Both the position numbers and the translations under genes were made by a program. This document shows positions 1-5,080 of a stretch of DNA of 5,142 bases, piece by piece. The DNA comes from UBA12151 sp964600645 (GTDB lineage Bacteria; Patescibacteriota; Minisyncoccia; Moranbacterales; UBA9337): the NCBI GenBank assembly GCA_964600645.1, contig CAZRJL010000054.1, positions 1 through 5,142 on the forward strand. The letters run 5' to 3'. Under the pieces are notes generated by a model. That model saw only the letters and a list, made by a program, of their open reading frames with translations, was not told the origin of the DNA and made no database searches. The first letter of the stretch is position 1. The number at the start of each line of letters is the position of its first letter.

Positions 1-198
1 TATTCTCAAGTGTCTGTTAGTGTTTTTCCGGAAAAAGAAACCGCCTACGTTATGGCCACCCTCAAAAAAGAAATATATGCCATTCAGGGCTCATTAAACC
101 GAAAAATGCCGACAAGAATTATCCCTAAAATAAGATTCAAACCGGACGCCACCGAAGCGGAAGCTGACGTAATTGAAAAAATACTAAAGAAAATTTAA
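1..198 (+). CDS. rbfA: Ribosome-binding factor A, C-terminal part (5' end outside window)
   Basis: The frame is open from base 1 to the TAA at 196-198, giving 65 residues with no start codon in the window. A GTG at 10 is an internal valine rather than a start. The fragment matches the C-terminal half of RbfA's KH-like fold: a beta strand (VSVSVFP), a helix (ATLKKEIYAIQGSLNRKM), then the family's closing pattern of 'R-x-I-P-K-I-R-F-K-P-D' with an acidic helix running to the end (EKILKKI). RbfA binds the 30S subunit during late 16S rRNA maturation and cold adaptation. The complete protein is usually about 110-130 residues, so roughly half is missing. A DHH phosphoesterase gene follows 49 bp downstream on the same strand, the usual bacterial order around infB-rbfA, which supports the call. 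No terminator is visible between the two, so co-transcription is likely. Confidence 0.85.
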   Translation, partial: YSQVSVSVFPEKETAYVMATLKKEIYAIQGSLNRKMPTRIIPKIRFKPDATEAEADVIEKILKKI

Positions 199-247
199 CA
201 GCCGCTTGAATTGCGAACTGTCCGAAAAGTCTCTTACATAGCAACCG

Positions 248-1210
248 ATGAAAAACGAATTCAGCGCTGAATTTAAAACCCTTCAATACATAATCGAGAA
301 TTCTTCACGGATACTTCTTTTTGCTCATAATCGTCCGGACGGAGACACTGTCGGATCTGTTTTAGCTTTGCAAGAATATCTGGAAAAACTGGGAAAGCAT
401 ATCGACATTGCTTGCTTCGACCCTTTTCCGGAATATCTTATGGAAATAGTTTCAGGAAAATTCAGATATCCGGATCACTTGGATATAAATTTATACGATT
501 CCATAATCGCCTGCGACAGCGTTGAGCGTGGATTTGAAAAAATATACCCACTACTTGACCCCAAGCAAGTTTCCGTTGTTATCGATCATCATCCGGATAT
601 TAAACTGGCATCAGACTTGCGGATTATTGATTCACAATACTCTTCTGTCTGTGAAATTATTTATAAATTCTTAGTTTCAATAAACGCCAAAACAAATTTG
701 AAAATTGCCAACTGTTTGTTGTTGGGTATAATTAGCGACACGGGAAATCTTCAACACTCCAACACTACCGCCGATGTAATGGAAATAGCCTCCAAACTTA
801 TCAAAAAAGGAGCCTCTGTTTCTAAAATAGTCAGCTCGGTATTCTCCAATAAAAAAATAACCACTCTTAAGCTCTGGGGAAGAGCTTTTGAAAAAGCCCG
901 CATTAATCCTAAAAACAAAATGATTGCCACTGTCCTCACACAAGAGGACATCAAGCAATGCGAGGCTTCAACTGATGATATCGCTCAAATTGCTTCAATT
1001 CTTAATACCGTTCCAGGAACCAGTTTTTCCCTTGTCCTGTCTCAGCGAGACAACAAAACCATCAAGGGAAGTCTTCGTAGTGAACAATACAAAGGTGTGG
1101 ATGTTTCCGAATTGGCACATCTTTTCGGAGGAGGAGGACATAAGCTCGCCAGCGGATTTGAAATAAAAGGAAGAATAATAGAAAACGATAACGGATGGGA
1201 AATAGTGTAG
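248..1210 (+). CDS. nrnA: DHH/DHHA1 phosphoesterase, NrnA-type oligoribonuclease/pAp phosphatase
   Basis: This 320-residue protein is full length for the family. The N-terminal DHH domain carries all the metal-binding motifs: H27 and D31-D33 in AHNRPDGDTVGS, D90 in IACDSVE, D113-H114-H115 in VIDHHPD, and D164 in ISDTGNLQHS. The C-terminal DHHA1 substrate-binding domain ends with the glycine-rich loop FGGGGHKLASGF (about residues 293-304), preceded by GSLRS and VDVSELA. Family members degrade 2-5 nt RNA fragments (nanoRNA) in the cytoplasm, and many also dephosphorylate 3'-phosphoadenosine 5'-phosphate. The sequence cannot tell which activity dominates here. The ATG at 248 is the natural start because the DHH domain begins soon after it. 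No Shine-Dalgarno sequence precedes it. The stop is TAG, which shows that UAG terminates translation in this genome. The gene is probably co-transcribed with rbfA. Confidence 0.93.
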   Translation: MKNEFSAEFKTLQYIIENSSRILLFAHNRPDGDTVGSVLALQEYLEKLGKHIDIACFDPFPEYLMEIVSGKFRYPDHLDINLYDSIIACDSVERGFEKIYPLLDPKQVSVVIDHHPDIKLASDLRIIDSQYSSVCEIIYKFLVSINAKTNLKIANCLLLGIISDTGNLQHSNTTADVMEIASKLIKKGASVSKIVSSVFSNKKITTLKLWGRAFEKARINPKNKMIATVLTQEDIKQCEASTDDIAQIASILNTVPGTSFSLVLSQRDNKTIKGSLRSEQYKGVDVSELAHLFGGGGHKLASGFEIKGRIIENDNGWEIV

Positions 1211-1312
1211 CAATTTTAAATTCTAAATTTTAATTAAATATTAAATATTTTAATTTTAAAATTTAGTTATTAAAAATTGTTTTAAAATTTAAAATTGGAA
1301 ATTTAAAATTTG
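1211..1312. repeat. Nearly GC-free intergenic tract with inverted and direct repeats
   Basis: This is about 100 bp with only about six G or C bases, built from permutations of AAATTTTAAA. CAATTTTAAATT at 1211-1222 is perfectly complementary to AATTTAAAATTG at 1286-1297, and AATTTAAAATT recurs directly at 1286-1296 and 1300-1310. It begins immediately after the nrnA stop codon. It may fold as a weak 3' hairpin for the rbfA-nrnA transcript, but no GC-rich stem with a U tract is present. Confidence 0.6.
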
Positions 1313-1347
1313 AGCATCTAAAATCATAGCCGTAATATCGGTTGTTA

Positions 1348-1356
1348 TGCTAAAAT
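1348..1356 (+). promoter_or_regulatory. Probable extended -10 promoter of nfo
   Basis: TG-C-TAAAAT gives an extended -10 element with a 5/6 match to TATAAT, 27 bp before the nfo ATG. No good -35 lies at normal spacing, as is usual for extended -10 promoters. The implied transcript would have a short leader of about 20 nt with no Shine-Dalgarno sequence. TATAAA at 1362-1367 is an alternative -10. Confidence 0.4.
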
Positions 1357-1383
1357 GTATTTATAAATACTAAATTCTGTATT

Positions 1384-2217
1384 ATGAACATCGGCTGCCA
1401 CATTTCCATTGCCGGAGGAGTAGATAAAGCGCCGGAACGCGCCGCCGATTTGGGCTGTGAAGTGATGCAAGTCTTTACTCGTTCCCCTCAAGGCGGCAAA
1501 GCCCCGGAACTAACTACTGAATTAATCACTGCATTTAAAATTCAATCCGCCGCGGCGGACAAAATTAAAGAAGTCTACGTTCACACGCCGTATTATATAA
1601 ATTTTGCTTCTACTAACAACCGCATCCGCTATGGCTCGGTTTCCGTAGTCCGCGATGAATTGGAACGCGCCAGCCTCCTCGGCGCCAAATATGTGATGAC
1701 GCATCTTGGCAGTGCCAAAGAACTGGGCAAAGAAGATGCTCTTGGAAAAACTATCGAGATGCTCAAAAAAACTTTGGATGGATATTCTGGAAAAACAAAA
1801 TTGCTGATCGAAAACTCCGCCGGCGCCGGCGCCATTATTGGAGATGATTTCAAAGAAATCAAAAAAATAATCGATGGCGTAAATTCAAAACATATCGCCG
1901 GAATTTGCCTAGACACTCAACATAGTTTTGCCTCCGGATACGACTGGCGAGATTTTGAAAATACTTTAAAAAAAATTGATGAGGAAATCAGTCTGGAAAA
2001 AATCAAACTAATCCATTGCAACGACAGCAAATCCGATTGCGCGTCGCACATCGACCGCCACGAACATATCGGGCAAGGAAAAATCGGCCTCGAAGCTTTT
2101 TCTAAAATTGCAAAATTCGCCGAGGAAAACAATATCGATATGATTTGCGAAACAGAGCATGAGAAAGTTATGGACGATATTAAACTTTTAAAATCACTGC
2201 GCGATAATAAAAAATAA
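1384..2217 (+). CDS. nfo: Endonuclease IV (AP endonuclease)
   Basis: This 277-residue protein is full length for the xylose-isomerase-like TIM-barrel family. Endonuclease IV cuts the DNA backbone 5' of abasic sites in base excision repair and trims blocked 3' ends. All nine metal ligands of the trinuclear zinc site known from E. coli Nfo can be placed: H67 (VHTPYYIN), H107 (THLGS), E143 (LIENSAG), D177 and H180 (CLDTQHSFASGYD), H211 (HCNDSKS), D224 and H226 (IDRHEHIGQG), and E256 (ICETEH). The N-terminal GCHISIAGG and the R33-S34 region (FTRSPQGG) are also family signatures. The ATG at 1384 sits directly before this signature, so the start is secure. There is no Shine-Dalgarno sequence. The gene appears to be a single transcription unit. 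On its 3' side it converges with a minus-strand operon, and their ends share a hairpin. Its base composition looks somewhat richer in GC than the regulators further right. Confidence 0.97.
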   Translation: MNIGCHISIAGGVDKAPERAADLGCEVMQVFTRSPQGGKAPELTTELITAFKIQSAAADKIKEVYVHTPYYINFASTNNRIRYGSVSVVRDELERASLLGAKYVMTHLGSAKELGKEDALGKTIEMLKKTLDGYSGKTKLLIENSAGAGAIIGDDFKEIKKIIDGVNSKHIAGICLDTQHSFASGYDWRDFENTLKKIDEEISLEKIKLIHCNDSKSDCASHIDRHEHIGQGKIGLEAFSKIAKFAEENNIDMICETEHEKVMDDIKLLKSLRDNKK

Positions 2218-2251
2218 AAAAACGGGAAAAATAACGTAAGATTTTTCCCGT
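2216..2251 (-). terminator. Intrinsic terminator of the minus-strand membrane-protein operon
   Basis: A perfect 11-bp stem pairs 2222-2232 with 2241-2251 (ACGGGAAAAAT / ATTTTTCCCGT) around an 8-nt loop. Read on the minus strand it is followed at once by seven Ts (2222 down to 2216, overlapping the stem base) and then more T-rich sequence, a textbook terminator. On the plus strand no T tract follows the stem outside the arm itself, so it would serve nfo only weakly, although the hairpin could protect the nfo transcript end. Confidence 0.85.
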
Positions 2252-2271
2252 CTCAACAATTCAGCTACACG

Positions 2272-2571
2272 CTAGTTAACGAAAAACCAGATTCCATTTT
2301 CAGAAACTTGACCCAGTTTATATTCTGGACAAAGCATGCTTGCCTTGTCCATAATTTTGTCAATTGACAAAACATCTGCGTTTTCCAATGGAATAAACAT
2401 AACCTTGTTTCCTCGCAATGCATCCGGATAATTTTTTTCAAATTCAATCTTTTTTTCCTCTTTCACTATAATATTATACCTACCTCCAAGGTAAAGCAAT
2501 ATTAAAAAAACCACCATAAAAAGCGTCAAAACAAACACGGCATATGTTGCACGTCTATCATTCTCAGTCAT
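2272..2571 (-). CDS. Small single-pass membrane protein, unknown function
   Basis: I do not recognise this 99-residue protein. It has a short charged N-terminus (MTENDRRATY), one strongly hydrophobic segment at about residues 10-29 ending in GG, and a soluble tail of about 70 residues that begins with a charged stretch (VKEEKKIEFEK) and ends in GIWFFVN. The N-terminal arginines suggest N-in topology with the tail outside, as a signal anchor. The open frame extends 15 bases upstream to another ATG at 2586, but that ATG overlaps the ribosome binding site GAGGAGG (2578-2584). I therefore start at 2571, six bases downstream of that site. It is the second gene of a two-gene unit, 29 bp after the six-segment membrane protein, and probably works with it. 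The stop is TAG, with the intrinsic terminator just beyond. Confidence 0.75.
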   Translation of the reverse strand: MTENDRRATYAVFVLTLFMVVFLILLYLGGRYNIIVKEEKKIEFEKNYPDALRGNKVMFIPLENADVLSIDKIMDKASMLCPEYKLGQVSENGIWFFVN

Positions 2572-2577
2572 AATCCA

Positions 2578-2584
2578 CCTCCTC
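2578..2584 (-). promoter_or_regulatory. Strong ribosome binding site deciding the 99-residue gene start
   Basis: GAGGAGG lies six bases before the ATG at 2571. Its presence rules out the more upstream in-frame ATG (2586), which overlaps it. Confidence 0.8.
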
Positions 2585-2600
2585 ATTCTTTTGCGCTCTT

Positions 2601-3101
2601 TTATTTTCGCAAAGACAACAAAAACAATATAACCACAATTGTTAATGTGATTAATAAAACGAAATTGATACTGAGAAATTGGATATCAAACAAAACACAA
2701 ATTACCCAGACCACAAATATAACTGCGCAAACAGTTAATACTCCTCGACCGATATCGCTTCTAAGTAGAAATCTGAATGTCCACATTACCACCCCCGTCG
2801 CCCACGTAAGTATCCGCCAAACCGCACCGTCAAACCACATATACCCTCTTGTCTGAAATATGCCCAACAATAAAAAACAATTAATACAGCCCAGCAAGAA
2901 ACAGCTCAAGAAACTGCGTGTCGGTATGAGTAATTCAAAAATAGCTACTCCGAAAAAAAATGTAAAAAAGAAACAAAAAATCACCGCAAAAACTTTTGGA
3001 GCGGGCCTGACGTCTAATAATCTATCTAATGTTAATTTTATAAAGCTACAAACAAGAATCACACTACTCAACATTACGATTATTGTGGTGATATTCTCCA
3101 T
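2601..3101 (-). CDS. Six-segment integral membrane protein, unknown function
   Basis: This 166-residue protein is almost entirely hydrophobic and I cannot assign it to a named family. Likely membrane segments are at about residues 4-23, 36-58, 64-82, 94-112, 120-138 and 143-163. Short loops contain DRLLDVRPAPK, a GYMWFDGAVWR connector and RSDIGRG. No catalytic motif or transporter signature is evident. The frame is open to an upstream ATG at 3143, which would add a basic N-terminus of 14 residues. However, GAGGAGG at 3108-3114 stands six bases before the ATG at 3101, so that start is preferred. It is the first gene of the unit with the 99-residue protein. A perfect TTGACA (minus strand, 3145-3150) lies upstream but has no convincing -10 at 16-18 bp, so the promoter remains undefined. 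It could be part of an export or immunity pair, but the sequence does not show which. Confidence 0.78.
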   Translation of the reverse strand: MENITTIIVMLSSVILVCSFIKLTLDRLLDVRPAPKVFAVIFCFFFTFFFGVAIFELLIPTRSFLSCFLLGCINCFLLLGIFQTRGYMWFDGAVWRILTWATGVVMWTFRFLLRSDIGRGVLTVCAVIFVVWVICVLFDIQFLSINFVLLITLTIVVILFLLSLRK

Positions 3102-3107
3102 TACAAA

Positions 3108-3114
3108 CCTCCTC
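3108..3114 (-). promoter_or_regulatory. Strong ribosome binding site deciding the 166-residue gene start
   Basis: GAGGAGG lies six bases before the ATG at 3101. A small GCGC-AGAA-GCGC inverted repeat (3115-3126) directly precedes it and could form a 4-bp hairpin next to the ribosome binding site. Confidence 0.8.
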
Positions 3115-3261
3115 GCGCTTCTGCGCTTTTTTAATTTATGCATTTGTCAAGCAACATTCCTTACTCGCGATATCACAGTATATAATATTCAAGCGGTTTC
3201 GCGTCATTTTATATAAAAACTGACAATTTAATTACCTGCATAGCTCTTTTTTGCCTGCGTA

Positions 3262-3290
3262 TAGACAAATTTTAAACATCGTGCTAAGCT
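3262..3290 (+). promoter_or_regulatory. Probable promoter of the TrmB-family gene
   Basis: TAGACA (3262-3267, five of six bases of TTGACA) is followed after 17 bp by TAAGCT (3285-3290), a poor -10 strengthened by an upstream TG at 3282-3283. Transcription would start near 3297, leaving a leader of about 40 nt with no Shine-Dalgarno before the ATG at 3337. The 235-bp divergent gap 3102-3336 holds this promoter and the undefined minus-strand one. Confidence 0.45.
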
Positions 3291-3336
3291 ACTTAAAACG
3301 ACCTTTTCGGCGACAAATTATTAATGATACAATTTT

Positions 3337-4068
3337 ATGCTAAAAAAACAACTGGAAAAATTGAATTTATCCTCCCGTGAAGCCACTGTTTATGCGGAGC
3401 TTTTGGAATTGGGAGAAACAACAATTGAACAAATTTCCCAAAAATCCAAAATCAAACGCACTACCGTTTATGACGTAATCAAAACCCTCAAAGAAAAAGG
3501 ACTCGTCGGGACAACTAAAAGAAAAAAACGCGCGCTCTAGTATGCCGAAGATCCAAGAATTTTGGAAAGCCAGCTTGAAGAAAAGAAAACAGTTTTACAC
3601 GGCATTCTTCCGCAACTGCTTTCGATAGCAAGCTTGATTGACAAGAAACCGGGCATAAAATATTTTGAAGGCACTGAAGGAATTAAGAATGTTTATCAAG
3701 ATACTCTCAATTATCCCAACCAAGAAATTCTTATGTGGGGATCGACGGATATTTTCAAATATTTTGACGAAGATTATATGTGGGATTATTATCTGAAAAA
3801 AAGAATTGAAAATAAAATTTGGATGCGCGCCATTGGAAAAAATATTGAAGTTGTTAAAAATATTCAAGCCCAGGATAAAAAACATCTCCGCGAAACCCGA
3901 CTTTATGATGACGACAGCCTTTCATTTGAAGTTGAAATCAATCTCTATGGCAAAAGAAAAATCGGCATTATGTCGTTCAAAGAAGAATTAGGCCTAATCA
4001 TTGAAAGCGAAAAAATATACAACACCCTGAAAAGCATATTCGAACTGAATTGGAAAATGCTAAAATAA
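3337..4068 (+). pseudogene. TrmB-family transcriptional regulator interrupted by an in-frame TAG
   Basis: Codons 1-67 encode a winged helix-turn-helix of the TrmB type (LSSREATVYAELLELGETT, then EQISQKSKIKRTTVYDVIKTLKEKGLV at about 31-57). A TAG at 3538-3540 then stops translation. The same frame continues without any further stop for 175 codons to TAA at 4066-4068. It opens with YAEDPRILESQ, the expected continuation of the wing ('...Y-x-A-E-D-P-x-x-L'), then a short coiled linker, then the effector domain: KYFEGTEGIKNVYQDTL, RETRLYDDD, a strand pattern like EINLYGKRK, and the ending SIFELNW. Read through, the protein would have 243 residues, normal for these short TrmB regulators. TAG ends two other genes here, so a general UAG recoding is unlikely. 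It is therefore a recent nonsense mutation, a base-call error, or a truncated DNA-binding protein with the rest unused. The remainder has only a TTG at 3562 as an early start. The ligand and targets are unknown. Confidence 0.82.
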
Positions 4069-4099
4069 AAAAATTTCACGCGCTAAACATATTTCACAT

Positions 4100-4144
4100 C
4101 CTTATAATCCTTATAATCTTTACAATCCTTCATATCTTCATCAT
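4100..4144. repeat. Imperfect 9-bp tandem repeat, five units
   Basis: Units are CCTTATAAT, CCTTATAAT, CTTTACAAT, CCTTCATAT and CTTCATCAT. The first two are identical and the rest drift progressively. On the minus strand the unit reads ATTATAAGG. The tract is noncoding on the evidence available and lies 32 bp after the TrmB stop codon. Confidence 0.65.
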
Positions 4145-4163
4145 TTCACTGTCCTATATTTAT

Positions 4164-4199
4164 ATAATCAATCTATGGCAATTGCACTAACTTGATTAT
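4164..4199. repeat. Palindromic element, copy A
   Basis: ATAATCAA (4164-4171) and TTGATTAT (4192-4199) form perfect 8-bp inverted arms. GCAATTGC sits exactly in the middle (4178-4185), with six-base spacers TCTATG and ACTAAC on either side. The TA at spacer positions 3-4 is kept on both sides. It shares this layout with copies at 4295-4330 and 5081-5116. It is a likely operator or structured repeat. Confidence 0.85.
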
Positions 4200-4273
4200 T
4201 CTGAAATTTCACTCATCTTCTCAGAATTACCATAATAAAAAAGATTATTCCACAAAAAATACATAGATACACA

Positions 4274-4290
4274 TCCATATTCAATATGGA
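4274..4290. repeat. Short inverted repeat upstream of copy B
   Basis: TCCATATT (4274-4281) and AATATGGA (4283-4290) are perfect 8-bp arms around a single C. A one-base loop fits a protein-binding dyad better than an RNA hairpin. It ends just before the extended arms of copy B. Confidence 0.55.
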
Positions 4291-4294
4291 AAAT

Positions 4295-4330
4295 TTAATC
4301 AGATTATAGCAATTGCAATATCTTGATTAA
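4295..4330. repeat. Palindromic element, copy B, overlapping the PaaX-like gene promoter
   Basis: TTAATCAG (4295-4302) and TTGATTAA (4323-4330) match at 7 of 8 positions, and pairing continues three more bases outward (4292-4294 with 4331-4333). GCAATTGC is central at 4309-4316. Spacers ATTATA and AATATC keep the TA at positions 3-4. The central core and right half overlap the predicted -35 and spacer of the downstream gene, the position expected for repression. Confidence 0.85.
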
Positions 4331-4340
4331 ATTATATAAT
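4313..4340 (+). promoter_or_regulatory. Probable promoter of the PaaX/Cas2-like gene
   Basis: A perfect TATAAT (4335-4340) lies 16 bp after TTGCAA (4313-4318, four of six bases of TTGACA). Transcription would begin near 4347, giving a leader of about 27 nt before the ATG at 4374. The -35 lies inside palindrome copy B. Confidence 0.5.
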
Positions 4341-4373
4341 ATAGTATGTAACAAGAGACGAGTGATAAAAAAT

Positions 4374-4988
4374 ATGAAAAATAAAAAAAATATCAGTATC
4401 AAAGAAATTATTGAAGATAAATTTCTATATAATGACAGTATTACTGCCACTGCCGGAAAGTTTCTGTTGGCAGCCGTTGCCGCCGCTCCGATTTTGTTTG
4501 TCGCAGCCGCCGCTCCAAACATACTTTCCGGAGTAGGGAAATTCAAAAAACACAAAAAATACTCCAAGAAACAGATACGAATAGCTTTTAATAACCTAAA
4601 ACAAAGAAAATTAATTGAAATTATCCAAATAGGAAAAGGAAAATACAAAGTTCGCCTGACCAACAAAGGAAAGAAAAGAATTAAAGATTTTTCATTTGAA
4701 ATTTTGCGCATCGAAAAACCGAAAAAATGGGACGAAAAATGGCGAATTTTAATTTTCGACATCCCTGCTAAGCCAAAAAAATACCATCAAGCACGCGAAG
4801 CACTGCGAAGAAAAATAAAGGAGTTAGGATTTTATCAAATACAAAAAAGTGTTTGGGCCTATCCCTATGAATGCGAAGATGAAATTTTGTTTATTTCCGA
4901 ACTTTTCAATGTTCAACAAAATATTGAGATTATAACCGCCGAAAAACTTCTCCATCAAGAAAAAATCAGGAAATTTTTCAAGCTATAA
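4374..4988 (+). CDS. PaaX-like protein with N-terminal membrane segment, winged helix and Cas2-fold domain
   Basis: This 204-residue protein has three visible parts. Residues 24-52 are hydrophobic and alanine-rich (one probable membrane segment). Residues about 58-105 look like a winged helix (KKYSKKQIRIAFNNLKQRKLIE, then a wing strand pair with KYKVRLTNKGKKRI). Residues about 117-204 resemble the Cas2-like domain of PaaX: KKWDEKWRILIFDIP, then EALRRKIKELGFYQIQKSVWAYP and ECEDEILFISELF. D129 sits where Cas2 has its catalytic aspartate. PaaX-type proteins are transcriptional repressors; automated pipelines often call such proteins Cas2, but no CRISPR array or cas gene is present. I prefer the ATG at 4374. 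The frame also opens at TTG 4323, which lies inside palindrome B and upstream of the predicted transcription start. A Shine-Dalgarno site is not clear. The gene is flanked by palindromic elements, suggesting self-regulation. Confidence 0.78.
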   Translation: MKNKKNISIKEIIEDKFLYNDSITATAGKFLLAAVAAAPILFVAAAAPNILSGVGKFKKHKKYSKKQIRIAFNNLKQRKLIEIIQIGKGKYKVRLTNKGKKRIKDFSFEILRIEKPKKWDEKWRILIFDIPAKPKKYHQAREALRRKIKELGFYQIQKSVWAYPYECEDEILFISELFNVQQNIEIITAEKLLHQEKIRKFFKL

Positions 4989-4994
4989 ATAAAA

Positions 4995-5037
4995 TGCTAT
5001 TATTTATGCATACTGTTTGATAAATAAATATAGAGCA
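4995..5037. other. AT-rich imperfect hairpin after the PaaX-like gene
   Basis: TTATTTAT (5000-5007) pairs perfectly with ATAAATAA (5020-5027), and TGCT (4995-4998) can pair with AGCA (5034-5037) around bulges. No U tract follows, so this is at best a weak terminator or a 3' end structure. Confidence 0.3.
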
Positions 5038-5080
5038 ATAAATTCACTGCAAATACCAGCAATTACTCAGTAAAAAAATA

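Larger units (their letters stand above)
4069..4373. other. Repeat-rich noncoding region between the two regulators
   Basis: About 300 bp without a credible gene. In order it holds a 9-bp tandem array (4100-4144), palindromic element copy A (4164-4199), a short inverted repeat (4274-4290), copy B (4295-4330), and the promoter and leader of the PaaX-like gene. ATTTCAC occurs four times in the first half (4073, 4091, 4143, 4206). No tRNA or other structured RNA is recognised, and no clear terminator follows the TrmB gene. Confidence 0.6.

Noticed and set aside
677..958. Minus-strand open frames opposite nrnA, and similar ones opposite nfo (1522-2132)
   Set aside because: They overlap genes with complete catalytic motifs and show no family features themselves.
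3115..3132. Plus-strand intrinsic terminator (GCGC-TTCT-GCGC followed by T6)
   Set aside because: The stem is only 4 bp and no plus-strand gene precedes it. It is better read as the A-rich leader and mini-hairpin of the minus-strand gene.
2860..3216. Plus-strand open frame of 118 codons
   Set aside because: It is antisense to the six-segment membrane protein, has no ribosome site and has a biased lysine/asparagine composition. The minus frame has a clear ribosome site and coherent membrane segments.
3337..4068. Genome-wide UAG recoding to explain the TrmB interruption
   Set aside because: TAG serves as the natural stop of nrnA (ending at 1210) and of the 99-residue gene (2272-2274). CPR recoding known to me involves UGA, not UAG.
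4323..4373. TTG at 4323 as the start of the PaaX-like protein
   Set aside because: It lies in palindrome B and upstream of the perfect TATAAT, so it would not be in the predicted transcript. The 17 added residues look unlike a conserved N-terminus.
4304..4762. Minus-strand open frame of 152 codons
   Set aside because: It is antisense to the PaaX-like gene, runs through palindrome B, and its hydrophobic residues mirror lysine-rich coding on the other strand.
4374..4988. A CRISPR-associated Cas2 gene, hence a CRISPR system
   Set aside because: The C-terminal domain has a Cas2-like fold signature, but a membrane segment and winged helix precede it as in PaaX-like proteins. No cas1, no other cas gene and no spacer-repeat array is present. 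The three palindromes are too few and too irregularly spaced (131 and 786 bp) to be CRISPR repeats.
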